A stretch of 64,000 nt of DNA from NCBI RefSeq assembly GCF_025574465.1, contig NZ_JAOBPP010000021.1:806001-870000 (forward strand), given 5' to 3'. The notes under the pieces were generated by a model, which worked only from the letters and a program-made list of their open reading frames with translations, did not search any database and had not been told where the DNA came from. Both the position numbers and the translations under genes were made by a program. This stretch comes from Kordiimonas aestuarii. GTDB taxonomy: Bacteria > Pseudomonadota > Alphaproteobacteria > Sphingomonadales > Kordiimonadaceae. Shown in pieces: positions 1 to 7,436 of this stretch. The first letter of the stretch is position 1. The number at the start of each line of letters is the position of its first letter.

Positions 1-1111
1 CGTCAGCATCGGTGACGCCAAGGCCGGGAATTGCCGTCGCACTGTCATTTTCATCGACAGTCAAAGAGACCGTATCATCCGCATCGTCAAACTCGGGTGC
101 ATACTGGTTAAACACCAGATTGTCGAAGCCCGGATTGAAGGGAAGACCAATATTCGCGCCGCCCAAACGAATAGTCATGCCGGTAGCATCGGTCGACAAA
201 ATAGCAAGAGAGTCACTGGTGTCAGCACCCAGAACGCCTTCAATCGTCGAGTATCGGCTCGTGCTGATAGAAAAGCCGCCGGAATCTCCTCCGGTTATAT
301 AACCGCTAATGGTACCATCCAGCGAGTTGTCGATTTCAATAATCTGAAACTGGTTGAGCCGGATACTTTCGGAAAACTCGAACGTTACCAGAGTGATAGC
401 CTGCCCTCCCGGCGTGAAAACAAAGCCCCCGTCAGAACCACCTCCACCACCAACGGCAGACATAGTTACGCTGCCGTCTGTGCTCCCAAGACCATCCGTG
501 AAAGTGACGGTCATGGTCACGCCGTCTTGCGTTTCCGTATAAACAGTATTCCCGTTTGAGAGTGATCCGCTCGAGAAATCAAACATCGGCAGGGTGTGCG
601 GGTAAGATGACTGCGCAGCGTTGGTAAACGGTGCCGGCACACCGATGTTCCAGTCACCGCCTAGTGATGCGGCACCTACCGGCCGGTCTGTGGCGTGTAC
701 CTTTGCGTCCGTACCCGCCGCTAGTGTACGGATAAAGCTTGCCCCCTGTGTTGTCCACGCAACCGAGCAGGCCCAAAGTGCAATGCTCGCGTCATCGGCC
801 AGCAAGGCATCTATGGCACTAAGCAGACCTTCATGGGTGTGAAGATAAGCTTCATCAACGTCCACACCACCGAGATGAATTGTGCCCGGTGAGCCGTGGG
901 CGAGAATATGTACCGTCGTTATATGAGAGCGAGACGCCAGTGCCTGTGCGACCTGGAAAAGCGGATTCTGACATGTGTTCAGGTAAACAACGTCAACCGA
1001 TGGCGAGAGTTCGCTCAGCAGGATCTCAACGTCTTTCACACCCCGGTCGATGATCAGGAGCTCACGCGCCGCTTCACGGTCAAATCCGTATACTGCTTTA
1101 TAGTTGGTCAT
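1..1111 (-). CDS. DUF4347-domain surface protein, N-terminal part (partial, runs off left edge)
   Basis: The minus frame stays open from an ATG at 1111 to the window edge (370 codons) behind a strong GGGAGG ribosome site. Residues about 1-160 look like a DUF4347 domain: a LNTCQNPLF segment, then HILAHGSPG, then LWACSVA. From about residue 175 it becomes Gly/Ser/Thr/Asp-rich and beta-strand-like, with a GGGGG run, and ends in a cadherin/VCBS-like motif (VTDADG) at the edge. DUF4347 usually sits at the N-terminus of very large repetitive secreted adhesins, so most of the protein lies outside the window. No classical signal peptide is visible, which is common for type I-secreted adhesins. The upstream region carries a nested palindrome shared with the next gene. 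Function as an adhesin is inference. Confidence 0.75.
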   Translation of the reverse strand, partial: MTNYKAVYGFDREAARELLIIDRGVKDVEILLSELSPSVDVVYLNTCQNPLFQVAQALASRSHITTVHILAHGSPGTIHLGGVDVDEAYLHTHEGLLSAIDALLADDASIALWACSVAWTTQGASFIRTLAAGTDAKVHATDRPVGAASLGGDWNIGVPAPFTNAAQSSYPHTLPMFDFSSGSLSNGNTVYTETQDGVTMTVTFTDGLGSTDGSVTMSAVGGGGGSDGGFVFTPGGQAITLVTFEFSESIRLNQFQIIEIDNSLDGTISGYITGGDSGGFSISTSRYSTIEGVLGADTSDSLAILSTDATGMTIRLGGANIGLPFNPGFDNLVFNQYAPEFDDADDTVSLTVDENDSATAIPGLGVTDAD

Positions 1112-1492
1112 GGGTCCTCCCGCCATCTGTTGGCCACCATTTGATGGCAATGCCCGTATGCCGATTGGCCATTGGGCGTCATAACTGTCTCGCCCTTAAG
1201 TTCCCATGACCGTTCAGGAAAATCCTGCCAGAAGCCTTGAATTTTCTGCATTGGCAGAAATGTCGGTGTGAATTGGCAGGAATTTCAGTCCGGTTTTGAG
1301 TTTGTTTTTCAAGGAAGCTTTCTCGCTGTGACATGCCGCATTTATGGCGAGTATTGCTTCGCGCATATGAAGCTCAGCCACGAATGGCTAGGTTAAAAAC
1401 ACCACCCCGAAAACCAGAACGGTGTCTGAAAGTGTCGTATTGCGGCTCTGATAAGGGGCGGTTGAGGTTTGGGCGAGTATCGTGCGCGGGCG
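1112..1492. other. Intergenic region with operator copy 1
   Basis: No credible gene. It is the upstream region of the DUF4347 gene and holds the nested palindrome at 1223-1281, described separately. The part next to the following gene's stop (about 1390-1490) shows no clear terminator. Confidence 0.5.
1223..1281. promoter_or_regulatory. Nested palindromic operator, copy 1
   Basis: An outer half-site TCCTGCCA (1223-1230) and its exact inverse TGGCAGGA (1274-1281) flank an inner palindrome TTTCTGC-N4-GCAGAAA (1243-1260). All are centred near 1252. The same arrangement recurs at 2604-2661 upstream of the next minus-strand gene. The centre lies about 140 bp upstream of the DUF4347 start codon. 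The binding protein is unknown. Confidence 0.6.
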
Positions 1493-2542
1493 TTAGGTCT
1501 GTCCGATATTAAACGTGCTCACGGACCGCTCAAGGTCTGATGGTGTATAGAGCACATCGCTGCTCACAAGCGCGAGGGCCACATCAACCGCCCTGAGCGG
1601 CCGGTCAATTTCGAGCCCATGAAAGGAATTGGCAAGAGCCAAGATGGCATTTTCAACATCCTCGGATACAGCTGTCTGGTCCGTCTGTTGCGTCGCCTTA
1701 ATCGTTGTTGAGCCATTTTTGCAGAACTCGCGGCTTATTTTATAGGTGCCCAGACCGTCTGCCTCATTAAAACAGACCGCCACCATTTCAGAGCACACAA
1801 GATGTTTTTGCTGCCGCCAGCGATCAAGCGCCCGGTGGAAAATATCGACAAGGAACAGCTTGATGGTCTCTGGTGCAATGAGCGTGTAGAGCATTTCCGT
1901 GGCTTGCGTCCCAAATGCAAGGACCAAAGCGGCGTGCAGGCGGTCCATAACCATATCTTCCCCAGCCCTGAACAGGCACCAGATAGCCAGAAGGCCAGCG
2001 TGATAATAGCCGTATTCAATATCGCCAGCGTTGCAGAGGTCGTTCGCTTTTTTCAGCACCGGCTCAGCCGGTAAAAGCTTATCGCCGAGAGACACTGCAT
2101 CTCTGTGGTAACGATAAACGCTGATCGGGCCACCCCAATAGTCCTTTAAGGGTGTTTGCATGATGCCTTTGGGACCAGCTTCAATCACTACCTTTTCATT
2201 ATCCGCATCCTGCCCGACAATTGCGGCATGGAAATAACGGTTATTGTCAAACGCCGTGATAGCGAAATGGATAAGCGGCATCAGGGCTGCAAAATGCTTG
2301 TCGCGGGTTTCCTTGTCGTAGTCAGCCCAGTGTTTCCAACCTTCAACCGCTTGATGCGCCAGCTTGAGAAGCTTCAGCATCTCCGCAATCCTGTTGTGCT
2401 CTGGCACATAATGCAGCAACAGGATATCGCCCAATTCTACGTCTGCCTTGCTAATAGGCACCCCTGCCACGCTTATTTTCTCAGAGGAAAGCGAGGGTTT
2501 GTTGCGTTTCTTGAGCGCGGCGATCTTGGATAAGGGTGACAT
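1493..2542 (-). CDS. YiiX/YebB-like permuted NlpC/P60 papain-fold protein
   Basis: A 349-aa protein. I chose the ATG at 2542 because GAGAGG lies 6 nt upstream; an in-frame ATG at 2593 has no ribosome site. The region around residue 35 has a GDILLL motif, followed later by FHAAIVG and VIEAGPKG, and near residue 265 by VCSEMVAV. This order (GD, then His, then EA, then Cys-Ser-Glu) matches circularly permuted NlpC/P60 enzymes, with His in FHAA and Cys in CSE as the likely catalytic pair. A helical insertion of about 60 residues (HNRIAEMLKLLK onward) separates the GD strand from the His. No signal peptide is seen, so a cytoplasmic or non-classically exported hydrolase or amidase is possible. Substrate unknown. 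It shares an operator with the DUF4347 gene. Confidence 0.6.
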   Translation of the reverse strand: MSPLSKIAALKKRNKPSLSSEKISVAGVPISKADVELGDILLLHYVPEHNRIAEMLKLLKLAHQAVEGWKHWADYDKETRDKHFAALMPLIHFAITAFDNNRYFHAAIVGQDADNEKVVIEAGPKGIMQTPLKDYWGGPISVYRYHRDAVSLGDKLLPAEPVLKKANDLCNAGDIEYGYYHAGLLAIWCLFRAGEDMVMDRLHAALVLAFGTQATEMLYTLIAPETIKLFLVDIFHRALDRWRQQKHLVCSEMVAVCFNEADGLGTYKISREFCKNGSTTIKATQQTDQTAVSEDVENAILALANSFHGLEIDRPLRAVDVALALVSSDVLYTPSDLERSVSTFNIGQT

Positions 2543-2875
2543 GGAAGGCCTCTCGGTTGCCGGATTTGTACGCTTAGTTGTGTACAGGGACATGAAAAGA
2601 AAATCCTGCCAGCGGCCATGATTTTCCCGCCATGGCAGGAATGTCGTTTAATATGGCAAGTTTGTCCGGGGTTAACCATCGGCGTGGGGTAGGTTTGGCC
2701 TATTGCACGGTGTCGCTCAAAAGTTTCGAGGCGGACTTTCCGTACCGGCTTGAGAACAATTTGGTGAAATAGCTCAGGTTCCTGTCCCCGCATTTGTGGA
2801 CGGTTTCTGACAGATTAGCGGCCCGTGCGCTCAATATCTTGTGGCCATACCCCAGCCTGAACGTGCGAATATAGG
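2543..2875. other. Intergenic region with operator copy 2
   Basis: Upstream region of the NlpC/P60-like gene. It contains the second nested palindrome (2604-2661). The rest (2662-2875) shows no convincing gene; short frames here lack ribosome sites. Confidence 0.5.
2604..2661. promoter_or_regulatory. Nested palindromic operator, copy 2
   Basis: TCCTGCCA (2604-2611) and TGGCAAGT (2654-2661) flank an inner dyad TTCCCGCC-ATGGCAGGAA (2624-2641). All are centred on 2632.5, the same geometry as copy 1. Sequence between the elements is also similar to copy 1 (for example AATGTCG directly after the inner dyad). The centre is about 90 bp upstream of the ATG at 2542. Confidence 0.6.
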
Positions 2876-3105
2876 TTGATAATGATTCGTTTTCGCCTGA
2901 GTGGGGTGATGGCCGACAAGGGCTTTAATGAGGGCCGAAAGATCACGTTTGATGAGATATCCCGGGCGACGCTGACCAAGGTCGCGAACCAGAAGGGTAT
3001 AACGCGTCGAAAGACATCATCGACAAGTTATGCAATTACTTTCGGGTGCCGGTTGAAAAGCTCATAGAGAACGTCCCTGACAGTCTCGATCAATCCGTAT
3101 GGGTG
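2876..3105 (+). pseudogene. Frameshifted Xre/Cro-type HTH regulator
   Basis: Frame 1 from TTG 2876 (or ATG 2882) encodes IRFRLSGVMADKGFNEGR and then ITFDEISRATLTKVANQKGI. It shifts near 2999-3003, and the sequence resumes in another frame as SKDIIDKLCNYFRVPVEKL. Joined, this matches the small HTH_26-type repressors typical of mobile elements (IRFRL, then EIS, then TLSKIAN, then LDKLCxYF). One missing base around ATAACGCG restores the frame. The recognition-helix region also looks several residues short. The gene is probably dead, or this is a base-call error. The second frame has no stop until well beyond the domain, so the end is approximate. Confidence 0.55.
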
Positions 3106-3144
3106 TCAGGAATTGAGGAGGGTGGCAGTTTCTCAAATTTCGTT

Positions 3145-3168
3145 GGTCCCAGTGTGGTCCCAGTGTGG
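3145..3168. repeat. Tandem 11-bp duplication
   Basis: GGTCCCAGTGT occurs twice in direct tandem, followed by a third partial GG. It lies between the broken HTH gene and the tRNA-Ala terminator, where an element junction might be expected. No matching distal copy was noticed in this window. Confidence 0.5.
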
Positions 3169-3184
3169 TGCCTTTTTGGGGACC

Positions 3185-3223
3185 AAAAAAGAAAAGGGCC
3201 TAGGATTTTTATCCTAAGCCCTT
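3185..3223 (-). terminator. Rho-independent terminator of tRNA-Ala
   Basis: Read on the minus strand, a 13-bp nearly perfect stem (3194-3206 with 3211-3223) has a 4-nt loop and is followed by a T-rich run (complement of 3185-3196). It lies just past the encoded CCA end of the tRNA. Confidence 0.8.
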
Positions 3224-3231
3224 GTAAATCT

Positions 3232-3307
3232 TGGTGGAGCCGAACGGGATCGAACCGTCGACCTCTACACTGCCAGTGTAGCGCTCTCCCAGCTGAGCTA
3301 CGGCCCC
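3232..3307 (-). tRNA. tRNA-Ala (anticodon GGC)
   Basis: 76 nt including an encoded CCA. The acceptor stem GGGGCCG/CGGCTCC (one G-T pair), D-arm GCTC/GAGC, anticodon stem CTACA/TGTAG around CTGGCAG, and T-arm with TTCGATC all form. The anticodon GGC reads GCC alanine codons. Its 3' end abuts a degraded accessory region, making it a possible old integration site. Confidence 0.95.
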
Positions 3308-3457
3308 ATGATCGCAAGCGGATCTTGTTGGAATATCCGGAAGCGATGGTTTGCTTCCCAGAACGGCGCGGACTATAGGCGGAGGCCCATGTGTGCGCAA
3401 GTAAAAAATACGCTTTGGCAGGGCGGCAAAAGAGCCGCCCAGATCCGGCTGTTTTAC

Positions 3458-3787
3458 TTAATTGTCGTCTTCCGACAGCTTGGTGTCGACGATGCTGGTG
3501 ACTTCATCGTCATCGTCGTCATCAAGGCTGACGTCACCGAGAACGTCATCGTCATCATCGTCGATTTCAATGTCGTCATCGTCGTCGTCGAGATCCGTCT
3601 CGTCCTTCTCGGCTTCTTTCTCTACCTTTGGCTCAATCACGACTGGCTGCTTGGCTTTGAGAACCGGTTCTGGTGCCCACTGGTTGCCGCAATCAATGCA
3701 GGTTGCAGGATCGTCTTTTTTCAAATCGTAAAAGCGCGTGCCACATTTTGGGCAGGTGCGCTTTGTACCCCATTCGGGTTTTACCAC
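3458..3787 (-). CDS. TIGR02300/FYDLN acidic family protein
   Basis: A 109-aa protein. The GTG at 3787 is preceded by AAGGAGAG; longer frames lack this. The N-terminus carries a zinc-ribbon-like module (CPKCG near residue 13, CIDCG near residue 32) and the FYDL motif that names the family. The C-terminal half is extremely acidic, with several runs of five to six Asp encoded by GTC/ATC repeats on the plus strand. The family is conserved in Alphaproteobacteria and has no established function. It sits between tRNA-Ala and aroA, divergent from aroA. Confidence 0.85.
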   Translation of the reverse strand: MVKPEWGTKRTCPKCGTRFYDLKKDDPATCIDCGNQWAPEPVLKAKQPVVIEPKVEKEAEKDETDLDDDDDDIEIDDDDDDVLGDVSLDDDDDDEVTSIVDTKLSEDDN

Positions 3788-3910
3788 GTTTCTCTCCTTG
3801 CGTTTCCGCCTCTGGACAGCAATTTGTATCAGGCCTTGCGCTGAAGGTGCTTTTCGGCCAAGAATTCGGCGCATCCCTTGCCATGATCGGTTGCGCCTGT
3901 CAAAGCATTA

Positions 3911-5272
3911 GTGTCCACCCATACTTCTAAAGCTGGAAATCCCTCCGTGCCAAGTCTTATTTCATCATTCCTCACACCACTCACTGGTACCGTTAAGGTG
4001 CCGGGAGATAAATCGGTTTCCCACCGATCAATCATGTTATCCGCACTTGCAGTGGGTCGAAGTGAAGTGACGGGCCTTCTTGAGGGTGAGGATGTGCTTG
4101 CCACCGCCGAGGCCATGCGCGCCATGGGTGCGCAGGTTGAGCGAATCGGTGAAGGGCACTGGATTATAGACGGAGTTGGCATCGGTGGCCTGATGAGTCC
4201 GGACGGCGTGATTGACATGGGCAATTCCGGTACCTCCACCCGTTTGTTGATGGGGTTGATTGGAACCCATGACATCACTGTGACCATGACCGGGGACGCC
4301 TCCCTGCGCGGGCGTCCGATGGGCCGGGTGATTGACCCCCTGACAAGCATGGGGGCCCGGTTCAGTGCGCGAGACGGCAAGTTCCTGCCGCTCACTGTCA
4401 CGGGCACCGGCAACCCGCTGCCGATCGATTACACCACGCCGATGGCGAGCGCGCAGGTGAAGTCCGCCGTGCTTCTGGCGGGGCTGAACACGCCGGGTAT
4501 CACGACCGTGCGCGAGACCGTGGCGACCCGCGATCATACGGAACGCATGCTCAGGGCCATGGGCGCGGAGATAGAGACCACATGCGAAGCGGGGCTCAAT
4601 ATCGTGCGGCTTATGGGTCAGCCCGGGCTGAGGCCTGTCAATTTCGAAGTACCGGGGGATGTGTCCTCGAGCGCCTTTTTGCTGGTGGCAGCGTCCATCA
4701 TTCCGGGGTCCGATATTACGGTGCAGAATGTGGGCATGAACCCGCTCAGGACCGGTATCGTCCATGCGCTCAAGGCCATGGGGGCCGATATCAAGATATT
4801 GGCCGAGCGGAACCTTGGCGGTGAACCGGTGGCAGACCTGAGGGTGCGGGCGGCGACGCTCAAGGCTGTAACCGACCTGCCCGTAGATCCCTCGACGATG
4901 ATTGACGAGTTTCCTGTGCTGTTTTGCGCCGCAGCGGTTGCGGAAGGCGCCAGCCGTTTCACCGGACTCGAGGAGTTGCGCGTGAAAGAGTCGGACCGAC
5001 TGGCCGTGATGGCGGAGGGCCTGAAGGCAAACGGTGTGGACCTGAGCGAGTTTGAGGACGGTATCGAGATCAAGGGCGCAGCCGGCAAGGTGCTGGGTGG
5101 CGCTACCGTCGCCACGCATCTCGATCACCGCATTGCCATGAGCTTTTCGGTCCTGGGGCAGATGGCGACAAGCGCCATCACGATTGATGACGCTGCCCCT
5201 ATCCAGACCAGCTTTCCCACGTTTATCGAGCTGATGACAGGTCTTGGCGCCGGGCTGAACCTCAAGGGTTGA
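3911..5272 (+). CDS. aroA: 3-phosphoshikimate 1-carboxyvinyltransferase (EPSP synthase, class II)
   Basis: A 453-aa enzyme of the shikimate pathway that transfers enolpyruvyl from PEP to shikimate-3-phosphate in the cytoplasm. The substrate motif PGDKSVSHR is at residues 31-39, and GLLEGEDV near residue 55 is typical of class II enzymes. The PEP/glyphosate loop NSGTSTR (105-111) keeps Gly107, where the glyphosate-tolerant CP4 enzyme has Ala. The RVKESDR motif lies in the C-terminal half. It starts at GTG. In many alphaproteobacteria cmk follows directly; here nearly 8 kb of other genes intervene. The stop abuts the convergent VOC gene. Confidence 0.95.
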   Translation: MSTHTSKAGNPSVPSLISSFLTPLTGTVKVPGDKSVSHRSIMLSALAVGRSEVTGLLEGEDVLATAEAMRAMGAQVERIGEGHWIIDGVGIGGLMSPDGVIDMGNSGTSTRLLMGLIGTHDITVTMTGDASLRGRPMGRVIDPLTSMGARFSARDGKFLPLTVTGTGNPLPIDYTTPMASAQVKSAVLLAGLNTPGITTVRETVATRDHTERMLRAMGAEIETTCEAGLNIVRLMGQPGLRPVNFEVPGDVSSSAFLLVAASIIPGSDITVQNVGMNPLRTGIVHALKAMGADIKILAERNLGGEPVADLRVRAATLKAVTDLPVDPSTMIDEFPVLFCAAAVAEGASRFTGLEELRVKESDRLAVMAEGLKANGVDLSEFEDGIEIKGAAGKVLGGATVATHLDHRIAMSFSVLGQMATSAITIDDAAPIQTSFPTFIELMTGLGAGLNLKG

Positions 5273-5665
5273 TCAGCTTTCGGCCTCACTTGAAAATTCA
5301 GCGAAGGTGACAATATGGCCGCCGGGTTCGCGGTAGCCAATTTCACGGGCACCATAGAAGGTCGTGCGCTCCGCCATCACCACCTCGTAACCGTCGAGCG
5401 CTTTCATGCAGGCGTTGAGATTGCCGGTTTTGACAAACAGCAATACCGGCGTGCCTTCGGTCTCATTCGGGAGCATGCCGCTATCGTCAAAAATGCTGGT
5501 GCGGGTCTGGTACATCACCTGTACATCGCCTTGCATCAGGATCACAAAGCCAAGGTGATCGCCTTCCGGCACCTCGGTTACTTTTTCAAAGCCGACACGG
5601 CTGAAAAAGTCGATACTGGGTTCAATCCGGTCTACTGGCAGTACCGGTGTTACGCTTTCAATCAT
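5273..5665 (-). CDS. VOC-family (glyoxalase/bleomycin-resistance-like) protein
   Basis: 130 aa, one vicinal-oxygen-chelate module pair. The N-terminal half has VLPVDRIEPSIDFFSRVGFE and the C-terminal half has FYGAREIGYREPGGHIVTFAE, the usual closing strand with a metal-ligand Glu. A ribosome site AAGGACGGG precedes the ATG. Such proteins act as lyases, dioxygenases or antibiotic binders; the substrate cannot be told. It is convergent with aroA with no gap. A terminator dyad at 5759-5784 separates it from the operon upstream. Confidence 0.8.
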   Translation of the reverse strand: MIESVTPVLPVDRIEPSIDFFSRVGFEKVTEVPEGDHLGFVILMQGDVQVMYQTRTSIFDDSGMLPNETEGTPVLLFVKTGNLNACMKALDGYEVVMAERTTFYGAREIGYREPGGHIVTFAEFSSEAES

Positions 5666-5758
5666 TTTCCCGTCCTTTTATATGTTCCCTTTTTGTTCTT
5701 TTATCATCAGCAAGAGAAAGAGTCGAATCCTTAAATCAGACTATGCTGCGTAAATAAA

Positions 5759-5784
5759 ACTGCGGCCCCAAAGGAGGCCGCAGT
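5759..5784 (-). terminator. Terminator of the GntR/7-TM operon
   Basis: A perfect 9-bp stem (ACTGCGGCC with GGCCGCAGT) and an 8-nt loop. On the minus strand it is followed by TTTTATTT. It lies about 80 bp past the 7-TM gene stop. Confidence 0.75.
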
Positions 5785-5862
5785 CCTGCATATGTCCGCC
5801 GCTGTCGTGAAGCGTATCCGTCCGCGCTTAGGGTCGCAGGCAGGATACGGACATGTGCAATG

Positions 5863-6768
5863 TCAGGATGGCTCGTCCGCCTGTTTGCGATATACCTTGA
5901 AATTCAGGCTGTTTACCGTGATGTCGCGGAACACGAAGCCAAGACCTGCCACGATGCAAAGCTGCAGGTAGAAGCTGATCAGCACCGGATCGAAAACCTC
6001 GAAGCCAAAACGGTCGGCCGCCTGGGTGAAAGCAAGGAAAAGGCTGATGCCAATGCTGGAAATACCATATACCTTGCCCATCACCCTGATCTGCCGGTCG
6101 CGGTCCTCGTCGGACCGGTAGGGGTCGACCTTTTTACCAAATACCATGCGACGCAGGTACAGCACATAAAAGACATTTATACCGGTGATCACGGCAAGTG
6201 TGGCATAAACCTCACCGCTCCAGGTTGCGACCGGCCCTTGGTCCGATAGGTAAAAAACCAACCACAGCACATAAAAAACGATCGCCGCGCCCACAAGTGC
6301 GGGGGAGACAAACTGACTCATGCGACGCGGCGCGAGCGAGGCCGACCGGTGCTTGGCGGTGAAACTTTCCCGCATGAGGGCGTAGTAGCGCCACTCGGTG
6401 ATCTGGATGTAAAGAAGTGGGCTGGCCTGCAGAATGAAGTAAAACATGACAAATATCTCGTCCCCGCCGAGCAGGGCCGGTTCATACCCGGACAGCATCA
6501 TCATGCAAAGTATGCCGAGGCCAATGGCGGCAATGATGTAATTGGCGGCCATGAATATCTTCAGGCCGTGTTTGCGTGCGCTCTCGGCATAATAAACATA
6601 GGGGCCGGGATAGAGGTGGGGATATTCGGCAGGGGGATAGGACTCGACCACCTCTCGGATTCTCGCACACATCTTGCGCGGATAATGCACAGAAATAAGA
6701 TAAATCTGGCTCAGGAACACAGTGTACATCACTGCGAGAACGGCGGTCATGTTGAAGTCGGCAGGCAT
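5863..6768 (-). CDS. Seven-TM membrane protein of unknown function
   Basis: 301 aa from the ATG at 6768, preceded by AAGGAAGAG. Hydrophobic segments suggest about seven helices, beginning with VLAVMYTVFLSQIYLISV and ending with YLQLCIVAGLGFVF. There is a charged DPYRSDEDRDRQ loop before helix six. No ATPase, kinase or catalytic motif is evident. It lies 16 bp after the GntR gene, so the two are co-transcribed and probably controlled by the operator at 7180-7203. I do not recognise the family; transport or sensing roles would be guesses. Confidence 0.6.
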   Translation of the reverse strand: MPADFNMTAVLAVMYTVFLSQIYLISVHYPRKMCARIREVVESYPPAEYPHLYPGPYVYYAESARKHGLKIFMAANYIIAAIGLGILCMMMLSGYEPALLGGDEIFVMFYFILQASPLLYIQITEWRYYALMRESFTAKHRSASLAPRRMSQFVSPALVGAAIVFYVLWLVFYLSDQGPVATWSGEVYATLAVITGINVFYVLYLRRMVFGKKVDPYRSDEDRDRQIRVMGKVYGISSIGISLFLAFTQAADRFGFEVFDPVLISFYLQLCIVAGLGFVFRDITVNSLNFKVYRKQADEPS

Positions 6769-6784
6769 TTTATGCTCTTCCTTT

Positions 6785-7156
6785 CTAGGGCTGCATGGCG
6801 TTCGCAAACGCGATGCGAATCTCGCTGTCAGTGGCACCTGCCTCACGGCAGGCCTTGATGGTGATTGCCAGTTGGGCTTCAATCCAGGCGCTGAGATCGA
6901 AGCAGCAATGCGCGGTGGCATCTGCATGCACAAAGGTGCCGCGATAGCCTTTGGTCACGATGACATTGTCGCGCTCCAGAAGGCGGTAGGCTTTCGCCAC
7001 GGTCTTGTTGTTCAGCTCCAGGTCATTTGCCAGTTGTCGGATTGACGGCAGAGGGTCGCCCGCCCGAATGGCCTTTGTCCTGACCGCTGTTTTGATCTGC
7101 TCCACAACCTGGGAGAAAAGGGGTTCCTCGCTGTCGATGTCGATCATGATTTTCAT
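6785..7156 (-). CDS. GntR-family (YtrA-type) transcriptional regulator
   Basis: 123 aa. The N-terminal winged helix spans about residues 10-77, including SIRQLANDLELNNKTVAKAYRLLE and the wing GYRGTFV. A short C-terminal tail of about 45 residues replaces a ligand domain, as in the YtrA subfamily. YtrA proteins normally repress their own operon, often one with transporter genes. A dyad matching this role overlaps its promoter at 7180-7203. First gene of a two-gene operon with the 7-TM protein. Confidence 0.85.
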   Translation of the reverse strand: MKIMIDIDSEEPLFSQVVEQIKTAVRTKAIRAGDPLPSIRQLANDLELNNKTVAKAYRLLERDNVIVTKGYRGTFVHADATAHCCFDLSAWIEAQLAITIKACREAGATDSEIRIAFANAMQP

Positions 7157-7173
7157 AGGTGTTTCGCTATCAA

Positions 7174-7212
7174 ATTATATGTACCATCTGTAATAGTGGT
7201 ACAATGGGTACA
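7174..7212 (-). promoter_or_regulatory. GntR operator overlapping the operon promoter
   Basis: A perfect inverted repeat TGTACCA-N10-TGGTACA (7180-7203) plus a third half-site GGGTACA (7206-7212). On the minus strand a consensus -10 TATAAT (7174-7179) abuts the dyad; a TTGTAC -35 candidate would lie inside it with a 19-bp spacer. Overlap of dyad and promoter suggests autorepression by the adjacent GntR protein. Confidence 0.7.
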
Positions 7213-7302
7213 ATAGAGAGTCAATTGATTTTTTGGTTGGAGAGCCTGTGAAAAGGGTTGACCGGAGTGGTGCAGGCGCAGTCCCCGCTTTTTGAAAAGA
7301 AA

Positions 7303-7331
7303 GCCGGGCGGTGCGAGAAGCACCGCCCGGC
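7303..7331 (-). terminator. Terminator of the sigma54-driven target gene
   Basis: A perfect 12-bp GC-rich stem (GCCGGGCGGTGC with GCACCGCCCGGC) and 5-nt loop. On the minus strand TTTCTTTTC follows. It lies about 105 bp past the stop of the 349-aa gene. Confidence 0.8.
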
Positions 7332-7436
7332 AGCCCGAAGGAGGTCGTTGGTGGAACCGATCAGAAGGTTGCCAGAGAGTTCAACCTGCTTGTCGAAATC
7401 CACCGACCGACCACACTTCGGTAGCCCCCTCGTGTG

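Noticed and set aside
3045..3378. Plus-strand frame across the tRNA-Ala gene
   Set aside because: It translates through the tRNA itself; only its first residues belong to the broken HTH gene.
4037..5128. 363-aa minus-strand frame opposite aroA
   Set aside because: Antisense shadow of a clear aroA; composition is His/Arg-rich with no start signal.
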